Part shown: positions 8,583-16,536 of the stretch, one piece after another
Position numbering within the stretch: position 1 is the stretch's first letter
Layout: the number at the start of each line of letters is the position of its first letter
From: JBNNGK01 sp050268245
Lineage (GTDB): Bacteria; Pseudomonadota; Gammaproteobacteria; Enterobacterales; Enterobacteriaceae
NCBI RefSeq assembly: GCF_050268245.1
Contig: NZ_JBNNGK010000016.1
Location: 29,765-93,764, forward strand
DNA: 64,000 nt
Direction of reading: 5' to 3'
The notes under the pieces: model-generated
The model's database searches: none
The model's input: the letters and a program-made list of their open reading frames with translations, nothing else
Told to the model about the DNA's origin: nothing
Translations under genes and position numbers: made by a program

Positions 8583-9902
8583 ATGAGTCATCGTTTAACG
8601 TCAAAAGATATTCTGGCATTAGGTTTTATGACCTTTGCCTTATTCGTCGGGGCTGGGAACATTATTTTCCCGCCGATGGTGGGTTTGCAGTCCGGTGAGC
8701 ACGTCTGGACTGCGGCGCTTGGTTTCTTGGTTACCGCCGTGGGTTTGCCGGTGCTAACGGTGGTTGCGCTGGCGCGCGTCGGTGGCGGTATTGATGCCCT
8801 GAGCACACCGATCGGCCGTAAAGCGGGCTTGCTGCTGGCGACGGTCTGTTATCTGGCCGTTGGCCCACTGTTTGCGACCCCGCGTACCGCAACGGTTTCT
8901 TTTGAAGTGGGGATCGCGCCGTTGACCGGTGATAGCGATATGGCACTGTTGATTTACAGTCTGGTGTATTTTGCATTGGTGATTGCTATTTCGCTTTATC
9001 CCGGTCGTCTGCTGGATACCGTCGGTCATTTTTTGGCACCGCTGAAAATCGTTGCGCTGGGTGCATTGGGTGTGGCGGCGCTGGTATGGCCGGCGGGTTC
9101 ACCCATTCCGGCCACTGACATCTATCAGAACGTACCGTTCTCTTCAGGTTTCGTTAATGGCTACCTGACGATGGACACCTTAGGGGCAATGGTATTTGGC
9201 ATCGTGATCGTTAACGCTGCGCGATCGCGTGGGGTGAAAGACGCAGGCTTGCTGACCCGTTACACCATTTTTGCGGGCTTGATCGCCGGTATCGGTCTGA
9301 CACTGGTTTATCTGAGCCTGTTCAAACTGGGTTCCGGTAGCGGTGTATTGGTACCTGATGCGACTAATGGCGCGGTGATCTTGCATGCTTACGTGCAAAA
9401 TACGTTTGGTGGTTTGGGGAGCTTCTTCCTGGCGGCGTTGATCTTTATCGCCTGCATGGTGACAGCGGTTGGCTTGACCTGCGCCTGTGCGGAATTTTTT
9501 GCACAATATTTGCCGTTCTCCTATAAAACGCTGGTTTTCATTTTGGGTCTGTTCTCAATGTTGGTGTCCAACTTGGGGTTAAGCCATTTGATCCATATAT
9601 CAATACCGGTACTGACCGCGATTTATCCGCCGTGTATTGTCTTGGTCATACTGAGTTTTACGCTGCGTATGTGGAACAGCGCACCACGCGTGATCGCGCC
9701 GGTGATGCTCGTAAGCCTGTTGTTTGGTATCCTTGATGCGGTGAAAGCGTCAAGTTTCCAGCACCTGTTGCCGGCTTGGAGTGCTCACTTGCCACTGGCA
9801 GAACAAGGGCTGGCCTGGTTGCCGCCTTCGGTACTGATGCTGGTGTTGGTCATGATTTACGATCGGGTTATTAACCGCGCTGAAGTCACGGCACAGCAAT
9901 AA
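8583..9902 (+). CDS. brnQ: BrnQ, branched-chain amino acid:cation symporter
   Basis: BrnQ is the inner-membrane LIV-II carrier that takes up leucine, isoleucine and valine with a cation. The 439-residue product begins MSHRLTSKDILALGFMTFALFVGAG and continues with about twelve hydrophobic segments. Family-typical blocks are GAGNIIFPPMVG, GPLFATPRTATVSFE, DTLGAMVFGIVIVNAARS and TAVGLTCACAEFFAQY. In-frame ATGs exist upstream from 8499, but homology starts at 8583, so that start is used although its ribosome binding site is weak. brnQ is followed by a terminator and proY, the same pair as in E. coli. Confidence 0.97.
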   Translation: MSHRLTSKDILALGFMTFALFVGAGNIIFPPMVGLQSGEHVWTAALGFLVTAVGLPVLTVVALARVGGGIDALSTPIGRKAGLLLATVCYLAVGPLFATPRTATVSFEVGIAPLTGDSDMALLIYSLVYFALVIAISLYPGRLLDTVGHFLAPLKIVALGALGVAALVWPAGSPIPATDIYQNVPFSSGFVNGYLTMDTLGAMVFGIVIVNAARSRGVKDAGLLTRYTIFAGLIAGIGLTLVYLSLFKLGSGSGVLVPDATNGAVILHAYVQNTFGGLGSFFLAALIFIACMVTAVGLTCACAEFFAQYLPFSYKTLVFILGLFSMLVSNLGLSHLIHISIPVLTAIYPPCIVLVILSFTLRMWNSAPRVIAPVMLVSLLFGILDAVKASSFQHLLPAWSAHLPLAEQGLAWLPPSVLMLVLVMIYDRVINRAEVTAQQ

Positions 9903-9923
9903 CCAAGCGGTCTGAATAGTGGG

Positions 9924-9949
9924 CCACGGACTTGTCCGTGGCTTTTTTG
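9924..9949 (+). terminator. Rho-independent terminator after brnQ
   Basis: A perfect 9-bp stem GCCACGGAC / GTCCGTGGC with a 2-base loop is followed by six Ts. It separates brnQ from proY. Confidence 0.88.
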
Positions 9950-9972
9950 CGTATAAGAACACAGGTCTTTAA

Positions 9973-11367
9973 ATGCAACAGGAAACAACCTCTCCCCCTC
10001 CCGCGAATAAACTCAAACGTGGCCTGAGTACGCGTCATATTCGCTTTATGGCGCTAGGATCGGCGATCGGCACCGGATTGTTTTATGGCTCGGCGGACGC
10101 TATCCGTATGGCGGGCCCCAGCGTACTGTTAGCTTATTTGATTGGCGGTATTGTCGCCTTCATTATCATGCGTGCGCTGGGTGAGATGTCGGTGAATAAT
10201 CCGCAAGCCAGCTCTTTCTCGCGCTATGCGCAGGATTATCTTGGGCCAATGGCCGGGTATATCACCGGCTGGACCTACTGTTTTGAAATTCTGATTGTTG
10301 CGATCGCTGATGTGACCGCGTTCGGGATTTATATGGGCGTGTGGTTCCCGGACGTGGCGCATTGGGTCTGGGTGCTCAGTGTCGTGCTGATTATCGGTGC
10401 GATTAACCTGATGAGCGTCAAAGTGTTCGGTGAGTTGGAGTTTTGGTTCTCGTTCTTTAAAGTTGCCACCATTATCATCATGATTGCGGCCGGTATTGGC
10501 ATTATCTTTTGGGGAATCGGCAACGGTGGTCAGGCGACAGGCATTCACAATCTGTGGAGTCACGGCGGCTTCTTCAGTAACGGTTTTATTGGCATGATTT
10601 TGTCACTGCAACTGGTGATGTTTGCCTACGGCGGTATTGAAATCATTGGTATTACGGCCGGTGAAGCGCAAGATCCGAAAAAATCGATACCGAAAGCCAT
10701 TAATTCGGTGCCGTGGCGCATTTTGGTGTTTTATGTCGGTACGCTGTTCGTGATTATGTCGATTTATCCGTGGAACCAGGTTGGAACTAACGGCAGCCCA
10801 TTTGTGCTGACCTTCCAGCATATGGGGATTACCGTGGCGGCGGGTATTCTTAACTTCGTGGTGATCACCGCCTCGCTGTCGGCGATTAACAGCGATGTGT
10901 TTGGCGTGGGTCGCATGCTGCATGGCATGGCCGAACAAGGTCATGCCCCAAAAATGTTTAGCAAAGTCTCTAAGCGCGGTATTCCGTGGGTCACCGTGCT
11001 GGTGATGATGGCGGCATTACTGATTGCGGTCTATCTCAACTACATCATGCCCGAAAGCGTGTTCTTGGTGATCGCGTCATTGGCGACTTTTGCCACCGTT
11101 TGGGTGTGGATTATGATTTTGTGTTCGCAGATCGCTTTCCGTCGTCGGCTGAGCCAAGATCAGGTTAAGAAATTAGCGTTCCCACTGCGTGGGGGCATCT
11201 TTACTTCGGCGATTGCCATTATTTTCTTGGTCTTCATCATTGGCTTGATTGGCTACTTCCCGACTACCCGCGTGTCGCTGTACGTTGGGTTGATCTGGGT
11301 GGCGGTGCTGTTGGTGGGGTACGGGATCAAGGTTAATCGTCAGAAACGACGCTTGGTTAACGCGTAA
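9973..11367 (+). CDS. proY: ProY, amino acid permease (proline-specific permease family)
   Basis: ProY is an APC-superfamily permease (AAT group) annotated as a cryptic proline transporter in Salmonella and E. coli. The 464-residue product shows the family N-terminus KLKRGLSTRHIRFMALGSAIG, the GTGLFYGSA motif, and GEMSVNNP...SSFSRYA. It has about twelve membrane segments and matches E. coli ProY almost throughout. A slightly extended N-terminus (QQETTSPPPAN) differs from E. coli. brnQ lies upstream behind its own terminator, so proY probably has its own promoter in the short gap, or is expressed by read-through. Confidence 0.96.
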   Translation: MQQETTSPPPANKLKRGLSTRHIRFMALGSAIGTGLFYGSADAIRMAGPSVLLAYLIGGIVAFIIMRALGEMSVNNPQASSFSRYAQDYLGPMAGYITGWTYCFEILIVAIADVTAFGIYMGVWFPDVAHWVWVLSVVLIIGAINLMSVKVFGELEFWFSFFKVATIIIMIAAGIGIIFWGIGNGGQATGIHNLWSHGGFFSNGFIGMILSLQLVMFAYGGIEIIGITAGEAQDPKKSIPKAINSVPWRILVFYVGTLFVIMSIYPWNQVGTNGSPFVLTFQHMGITVAAGILNFVVITASLSAINSDVFGVGRMLHGMAEQGHAPKMFSKVSKRGIPWVTVLVMMAALLIAVYLNYIMPESVFLVIASLATFATVWVWIMILCSQIAFRRRLSQDQVKKLAFPLRGGIFTSAIAIIFLVFIIGLIGYFPTTRVSLYVGLIWVAVLLVGYGIKVNRQKRRLVNA

Positions 11368-11400
11368 GCCCGCACAGCGTCGCGGGTGTTTAGTTCGTAG

Positions 11401-11434
11401 GGGCGTGGCTTATACCGCGCCCTTTCATTTTCTT
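11401..11434 (+). terminator. Probable terminator after proY
   Basis: The stem GGGCGTGG / CCGCGCCC (one G-T pair) encloses the loop CTTATA. It is followed by the T-rich tract TTTCATTTTCTT. Confidence 0.7.
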
Positions 11435-11501
11435 ATTACATTCTGTTCGGTGAGTCTCTTTCGGCCAAAGATGTGTTGGCCTCGAGTTGGTCGACGGTGG
11501 T

Positions 11502-11771
11502 TTAGCGGCGTTCCTCAACGTCGTCATTGCCACCGGAGGCTCGCGTCTCAAGCGGCTGATAACGGCTGCACAGCCTGCTTTCCTCAGCATCATTGCGTGA
11601 GCAACGTGTCAACGCTTCCCTGATATCCAGCATATGGCTGCTCAACGCGCTCAGTGCAAGCTGTAACCTGTTGCTCATGTGCGCTTCGTCTAGGCTGGCA
11701 CTGTGCAGACAACCGAGAAATAGCAGCGTTGCCAATACATTCAGTAACCGGTGTTGGTGTTTTTTCAGCAA
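11502..11771 (-). CDS. Small putative lipoprotein, unrecognised
   Basis: An 89-residue reading frame starts with TTG. AGGAGG lies seven bases upstream of it (minus strand, about 11779-11784), an excellent ribosome binding site. The N-terminus is a short basic region (LKKHQHR), a hydrophobic stretch (LLNVLATLLFL) and GC at residues 20-21, which resembles a signal peptide with a slightly imperfect lipobox (FLGC). The remainder is helical and charged (SNRLQLALSALSSHMLDIREALTR), with two more cysteines. I do not recognise the family. It converges with proY and lies downstream of mscM on the opposite side. A real gene is likely from the Shine-Dalgarno and signal sequence, but homologues were not checked. 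Confidence 0.5.
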   Translation of the reverse strand: MLKKHQHRLLNVLATLLFLGCLHSASLDEAHMSNRLQLALSALSSHMLDIREALTRCSRNDAEESRLCSRYQPLETRASGGNDDVEERR

Positions 11772-11848
11772 TTACGCGCCTCCTATGATGCATAGCAAGC
11801 ACCTATTAAGGCCGTTTTTACCGTGAAAGAGAAGGGGGGAGATACATC

Positions 11849-11884
11849 AGCTGGCAATCAGAGCAGGATAATTACCAGCTGAAA
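11849..11884. terminator. Inverted repeat downstream of mscM
   Basis: TCAGCTGGCAAT and ATTACCAGCTGA form an 11-of-12 bp stem shortly behind the mscM stop on the minus strand. There is no clear T-run, so termination is only a possibility. Confidence 0.4.
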
Positions 11885-11902
11885 TAATTACGTCAAGTTA
11901 GG

Positions 11903-13168
11903 TCAGGAAATAGCAGCGGTTTGACGCTGTTCACTTAACATTGAGCGCATATCATTGCCCGTTGGCGTTTGGTGGACACGTAAATCAAATTCGCTAATTA
12001 TCGCCAAGATATGGTCGAAAATGTCTGACTGGATACTTTCATATTGCGCCCACACAGTCGTGTTGGTGAATGCATAAATTTCCAGCGGCAGACCTTCCGG
12101 AGTTGGTGCCATCTGGCGCACCATCAGTGTCATATTCTGGTGAATGTTAGGGTGGTTACGCAGATAAGCCTCAAGATAGGCACGCAGTGTCCCCAGGTTG
12201 GTCAAACGGCGGCCGTTGAGCGGTGAGCTGAGATCCCACTGCGTTTGCTGGTTGTATTCGCTCAGCTCCTGCGTCTTATCGTTAAAATACGCATGCAACA
12301 GTGGGTTGCGATTGAGGCGTTGCTGTTCCTGTTCCGAAAGGAAATGCACGCTGGTGGTATCGATATTGATACTGCGTTTGATACGGCGGCCACCCGACTC
12401 TGACATTGAACGCCAGTTTTTAAATGAGTCAGAAATCAGCGCGTAGGTTGGAACGGTGGTAATGGTGTTGTCCCAGTTACGTACTTTCACCGTGGTCAGG
12501 CCGATGTCGATAACCGCGCCGTCTGCACCATATTTCGGCATCTCCAGCCAATCGTCTAGCTTAAGCATGTCATTGGCGGAGAGCTGAATACCGGCGACCA
12601 GCCCCAAGATCGGATCTTTGAACACCAACATTAACACCGCGGTCATTGCGCCCAATCCACTGAGCAACAATAGCGGCGATTTGCCCATCAGCAGCGATAC
12701 GATCATGATACCGATCAGGATAGCGGCGATTAATTTGATCCCTTGGAAGATGCCGCGCAGTGGCAGTTGATCCGCTATTGGGCTTTTACGCAGGATAGCC
12801 AATAGGGTGTCGAGCAACGAAAACAGCGTCAGCAGGGCGAAAGCCATGATCCACACTTGGGCGGCGGTGACGATAATCGCCTGTATCTGGCTGGCGTTAT
12901 GCAGCCACAACAGCGCTTGGATATTGATGATGACGCCTTGTAATAACAGCGCGAAGCGTTGGAACAGTTTGTACTTTGTTAGTGCCTGCTGCCAGACACG
13001 CTGCGACTTTTCACCGCGCCGTTGAATCGCCGTCAAGACCACCCGGTGTAGCACTAAGTGGATCACCACAGATATCAGAACGATCAGTCCCAACACCATA
13101 ATCAGTGACATCATGTCAGTAAGTTCAATACCAAATTTTTCTAGCCATTGGGCAATCCATTGTTGCAT
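11903..13168 (-). CDS. mscM: MscM/YbdG, miniconductance mechanosensitive channel
   Basis: This is an inner-membrane MscS-family channel (YbdG) that opens under membrane tension during osmotic downshock. The 421-residue protein has about five N-terminal hydrophobic segments. The conserved pore and beta-domain stretch follows: LSGLGAMTAVLMLVFKDPILGLVAGIQLSAND, then LEMPKYGADG and GLTTVKVRNWDNT. The start at 13168 (MQQWIAQW) has AAAGGAG five bases upstream and is preferred over an upstream start at 13192. It is divergent from malZ. It is not next to nfsB as in E. coli, so its neighbourhood differs from that of the E. coli gene. Confidence 0.93.
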   Translation of the reverse strand: MQQWIAQWLEKFGIELTDMMSLIMVLGLIVLISVVIHLVLHRVVLTAIQRRGEKSQRVWQQALTKYKLFQRFALLLQGVIINIQALLWLHNASQIQAIIVTAAQVWIMAFALLTLFSLLDTLLAILRKSPIADQLPLRGIFQGIKLIAAILIGIMIVSLLMGKSPLLLLSGLGAMTAVLMLVFKDPILGLVAGIQLSANDMLKLDDWLEMPKYGADGAVIDIGLTTVKVRNWDNTITTVPTYALISDSFKNWRSMSESGGRRIKRSINIDTTSVHFLSEQEQQRLNRNPLLHAYFNDKTQELSEYNQQTQWDLSSPLNGRRLTNLGTLRAYLEAYLRNHPNIHQNMTLMVRQMAPTPEGLPLEIYAFTNTTVWAQYESIQSDIFDHILAIISEFDLRVHQTPTGNDMRSMLSEQRQTAAIS

Positions 13169-13418
13169 TCCAACTCCTTTAGTTGTGCTCAAAAAACATC
13201 CAAAATAATAATCAAAGGCGTTAGCCTATAGGCCATTCGCCAACAGGTGTGTGCCGTTTACCTTTTTTTACATTAGGTTAGGATTATGCCTAGGCTCTCC
13301 CCCCCCCAGCTCCGCCCCGTATTCTGACGGAAAAGAGGAGGGCGATTTGCGCTCAAAGTGGCATTGTTCCTCCTAATGGATAACGGGGTCGATTTTGTTT
13401 TTGATAGCAGGAGAGCAC

Positions 13419-15239
13419 ATGCTTAATGCTTGGCATCAACCGGTTGCGCCTTTTGTAGTGAAAAAGGGGCAGTCTCTGGATATTACTCTGTGGCTACAGG
13501 GGGATGATTTACCCAAACAGGTTTTCCTTCGCGCTGAGCCGGATAATGAGGAATGGTTACTGGCGATGAAAGCGCGGCCGATTGACGGCAGATGGCGCTA
13601 TCAGGCCAGCCTGACGCTGAATGAAGGTGAACCGACACGCCGCTATTGTTTCAAGTTAGTGTGGGACGATCGCCAACGGTGGTTTGGCCCGCTGGGCTGG
13701 TCGCTGATACCGCTGGGGCAATTGGCGCAGTTTGCCATCGATGAACCCGATAACGGCCCAAGTTGGGTCGCGGATCAGGTATTTTATCAAATTTTCCCAG
13801 ACCGTTTTGCCAGCAGCGGTGCGACATATCATGTACAAAGTGGCGATTATCATCATCATGCCGCCGGCACCGCGGTCATTCGCCGCGACTGGACACATCC
13901 ATTGGAGGATAATCATAGCGCGTCTACTTTTTACGGCGGCGATTTGGACGGTATCAGTCAAAAAATCCCCTACCTCAAGCAGCTTGGCATCACTGCGCTG
14001 TATTTGAATCCCATCTTCAGCGCGCCAAGCGTACATAAGTATGATACCGAAGATTATTATCAGGTGGATCCTTGTTTTGGCGGTAATGACGCACTGCATC
14101 GATTGCGAGTAAGCACTCACAAAGCAGGTATGAAATTGATATTGGATGGCGTGTTTAACCACACGGGGGATTCGCATCCGTGGTTTGACCGCCATCAACA
14201 GAGTGAAAATGGGGCTTGTCATCATCCCGATTCACCCTATCGCAATTGGTTTAATTTCTACCCCGATGGCACTGCACTGACCTGGAAAGGCAATGCCAGT
14301 TTGCCGAAGCTTAATTTTGCCGAGCCGCAGGTGGTAGAGGCTATTTATGCGGGTAAAGACAGCGTGGTGCGTCATTGGCTCAAGCCGCCGTATAGTATTG
14401 ATGGATGGCGTTTGGATGTGGTGCATATGCTGGGTGAAAACGGCGGGGCAACGGGGAATCTGAAGCATTTAGCCGGCATTTATCAGGCCGCCCGAGACGT
14501 GAATCCTGATGCTTATTTACTGGGCGAACATTTTGGTGATGCGCGTCGCTGGCTGCATGCCGGCGTAGAAGATGCAGCGATGAACTACATGGGCTTTGCG
14601 TTGCCGCTGCGCGGTTTTTTGGCCGGAATCGACGTGGGAATGCAACCGATGAGCCTTGATGCGGCCGATACGGCCAACTGGATGGACAGTTATCGCGCCG
14701 GTTTATCACATCATCGGCAATTGATCCTGTTTAATCAGCTTGATAGCCATGATACGCCGCGCTTCCTGACTATGCTGAATGGAAATAAGCTCAGAATGCG
14801 TATGGCGGCAGTGTGGTTGATGAGTTGGATCGGTGTGCCGTGCCTTTATTATGGTGATGAAATCGGGTTAGACGGGGATAACGACCCATTCTGCCGTAAA
14901 CCTTTTCCATGGGATGAAAGCCAATGGGATAGCGAGTTATTAAGCCTGTTCCAACGCATGGCGAACGTTCGCAAACAAAGTAAAGCGTTACGGCGCGGTG
15001 GTTGCCAAGTGTTGTACGCACAAGGTGAGACGTTAGTGTTTGTACGTACTTACCAGCAAGAACGGGTACTGGTAGCGCTGCAACGCGGCGGCAGTCACCC
15101 TGCGGTGCAGCTGCCTTATAGCCCGTTAGTCACACAGGGAGAATGGCAACGGCTGGAGGGGCAAGGAGAATTGGTAGCGCACGAAGGAGGCATTACGCTG
15201 AGTTTGCACGAAGAGTCAGTGACGTTGTGGCATCAGTGA
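13419..15239 (+). CDS. malZ: MalZ, maltodextrin glucosidase
   Basis: MalZ is a cytoplasmic GH13 enzyme that releases glucose from the reducing end of maltodextrins. The 606-residue protein has an N-terminal immunoglobulin-like domain and then the barrel, with ADQVFYQIFPDRFA and GDLDGISQKIPYLKQLG. The catalytic residues can be placed: nucleophile Asp333 (DGWRLDVVHML), acid Glu370 (LLGEHFGDAR) and Asp445 (LDSHDTPRF). The ATG at 13419 (MLNAWHQPV) has AGGAG upstream and matches E. coli, so an upstream ATG at 13395 is not used. A MalT-box-like GGGGCGGAGC lies on the minus strand at 13309-13318, but it is too weak to call. Confidence 0.97.
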   Translation: MLNAWHQPVAPFVVKKGQSLDITLWLQGDDLPKQVFLRAEPDNEEWLLAMKARPIDGRWRYQASLTLNEGEPTRRYCFKLVWDDRQRWFGPLGWSLIPLGQLAQFAIDEPDNGPSWVADQVFYQIFPDRFASSGATYHVQSGDYHHHAAGTAVIRRDWTHPLEDNHSASTFYGGDLDGISQKIPYLKQLGITALYLNPIFSAPSVHKYDTEDYYQVDPCFGGNDALHRLRVSTHKAGMKLILDGVFNHTGDSHPWFDRHQQSENGACHHPDSPYRNWFNFYPDGTALTWKGNASLPKLNFAEPQVVEAIYAGKDSVVRHWLKPPYSIDGWRLDVVHMLGENGGATGNLKHLAGIYQAARDVNPDAYLLGEHFGDARRWLHAGVEDAAMNYMGFALPLRGFLAGIDVGMQPMSLDAADTANWMDSYRAGLSHHRQLILFNQLDSHDTPRFLTMLNGNKLRMRMAAVWLMSWIGVPCLYYGDEIGLDGDNDPFCRKPFPWDESQWDSELLSLFQRMANVRKQSKALRRGGCQVLYAQGETLVFVRTYQQERVLVALQRGGSHPAVQLPYSPLVTQGEWQRLEGQGELVAHEGGITLSLHEESVTLWHQ

Positions 15240-15245
15240 GTGCAT

Positions 15246-15285
15246 CGCCGTTAGCGGGCTGTGTGAGTATTGCCCGCTAACGGCG
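15246..15285. terminator. Strong palindrome between malZ and the glycosyltransferase-like gene
   Basis: A perfect 14-bp stem, CGCCGTTAGCGGGC and GCCCGCTAACGGCG, encloses a 12-base loop. It lies between two convergent genes, so a bidirectional terminator is plausible, though a T-run is lacking. The core CGCTAACGGC recurs in the palindrome at 16480-16500 on the other side of the neighbouring gene. Confidence 0.55.
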
Positions 15286-15304
15286 CATTCGAGCGTATTG
15301 TCGG

Positions 15305-16315
15305 TTATCTTTGACGGTGCGCAGTCAGCCGTTCCGGTGTTTCTAATGCCATACACAGCGTTCTTAACATCATTCTGTCAGGGCGTAAGAAATCCTGATA
15401 ATAATCATAATTATTTTGCATTATGGCATGACGATACTCATCATCCTTAATTAATGCATCGACGCTGGCTATCAAACTTTGTCGATCATGATAATTCAGA
15501 TAATTTTTACCGATAGAAAAATCACCGGGGATAATATAATTTAACGTCTCTGAAACAATAGCGCGAGAAGCTGCAACATATTCACCAAATCGCCAGCCGA
15601 TGGAGCCATGTAATCCCGTGGATGCGATGCAAATATCATGGCTTTTTATTTTTTGAATAAAATTTTTCCGACTGGTGGTTGCGCTATCCAAAACATATTT
15701 TTTACCCAGGCGGCGTGTTAACGCCGTATCGCCTAACCCGATGGTTGCCTGAGAACCGTAGTGTTCTGCCAAGGTATCTAAGGTCATTAAGCGACACGCG
15801 TTGATAGCATTGGCTTCCGCGGCAAACTCAGGATGGGAGCACTCTTGTGGATCCCATAAGCCGGTGATAAATAGAATTTTTGCTGGCGTGTTGATACGCG
15901 GTTTACACTCAAGATCGTAGTGTTTAATAACACCTTTGCCAAAAAGCCGCTTTATGCCATCACGTAATACTCGGCTATGTGAATAGTCAGGTGCAAGCTC
16001 ATAAGCTAATCCTAACGGGAAAACTTTGGCATATTTATTTTTTAGCCGTGCAGAGCAGCTGCGTTTAAAATAGAAATCGCACCATTCATGATCTTCTTCA
16101 TGAAAGAAATTGCGATCAATATGATCGCCATCATCACCGTCGTAAATGATCTTCTGGCCGTTTACGGTTAGTTTTAATACACCATTTCGTATATTATCTG
16201 AAAAATCAATGTTCTTTATTTTCACGAGCCCTTGGCGCTGCAATTGCAAAAGCCCATAAATATATTGATTGATATGTGTTCTTTTATTACTTCCGTGTAA
16301 AGATATCTGCATCAT
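15305..16315 (-). CDS. Glycosyltransferase-like protein, AT-rich, probably acquired
   Basis: The 336-residue product has no signal peptide or membrane segment. The C-terminal third (FGEYVAASRAIVSETLNY, then DFSIGKNYLNYHDRQSLIASVDALI, then YRHAIMQNNYDYYQDFLRPDRMM) resembles the nucleotide-sugar-binding lobe of GT-B glycosyltransferases: an E-x-A/G motif, a Y-x-D step, and a trailing R. The N-terminal half is not recognised. Base composition is unlike its neighbours (for example 18 G+C in the 60 bases from 15361). Two adjacent ATGs start the frame without a good ribosome binding site. It sits between malZ and ggt, flanked by related palindromes. Surface polysaccharide modification is a guess; the acceptor is unknown. 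Confidence 0.6.
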   Translation of the reverse strand: MMQISLHGSNKRTHINQYIYGLLQLQRQGLVKIKNIDFSDNIRNGVLKLTVNGQKIIYDGDDGDHIDRNFFHEEDHEWCDFYFKRSCSARLKNKYAKVFPLGLAYELAPDYSHSRVLRDGIKRLFGKGVIKHYDLECKPRINTPAKILFITGLWDPQECSHPEFAAEANAINACRLMTLDTLAEHYGSQATIGLGDTALTRRLGKKYVLDSATTSRKNFIQKIKSHDICIASTGLHGSIGWRFGEYVAASRAIVSETLNYIIPGDFSIGKNYLNYHDRQSLIASVDALIKDDEYRHAIMQNNYDYYQDFLRPDRMMLRTLCMALETPERLTAHRQR

Positions 16316-16437
16316 ATTTTAATTATTAGGATCTTCAAATAATGTGTTTGGCGCACGTCAAGGGCGGGTGCGAAAGCGTAACGGTTAGAGAGGGAGTTGG
16401 TCAATAGAGTGAGGATAAATAGCGGCCGTTAATGGCT

Positions 16438-16500
16438 CCCTCACCTTGATGTGGGCGGTGAGGAGGCCATGATACTTTTGCGCTAACGGCACGTTAGCGC
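16438..16500. repeat. Pair of palindromes upstream of the glycosyltransferase-like gene
   Basis: A CCTCACC / GGTGAGG hairpin is followed by a perfect GCGCTAACG-GCA-CGTTAGCGC hairpin (16480-16500) just behind the ggt stop. The second could terminate ggt. Its CGCTAACGGC core matches the palindrome at 15246-15285. Confidence 0.5.
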
Positions 16501-16536
16501 TTAGGTGTTTAAAGACGCAATCAGCGATATGCCAAC

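Noticed and set aside
13193..13418. MalT boxes before malZ
   Set aside because: Only one weak GGGGCGGAGC-like match on the minus strand was found, next to the C9 tract; no proper pair with the GGA(T/G)GA core.
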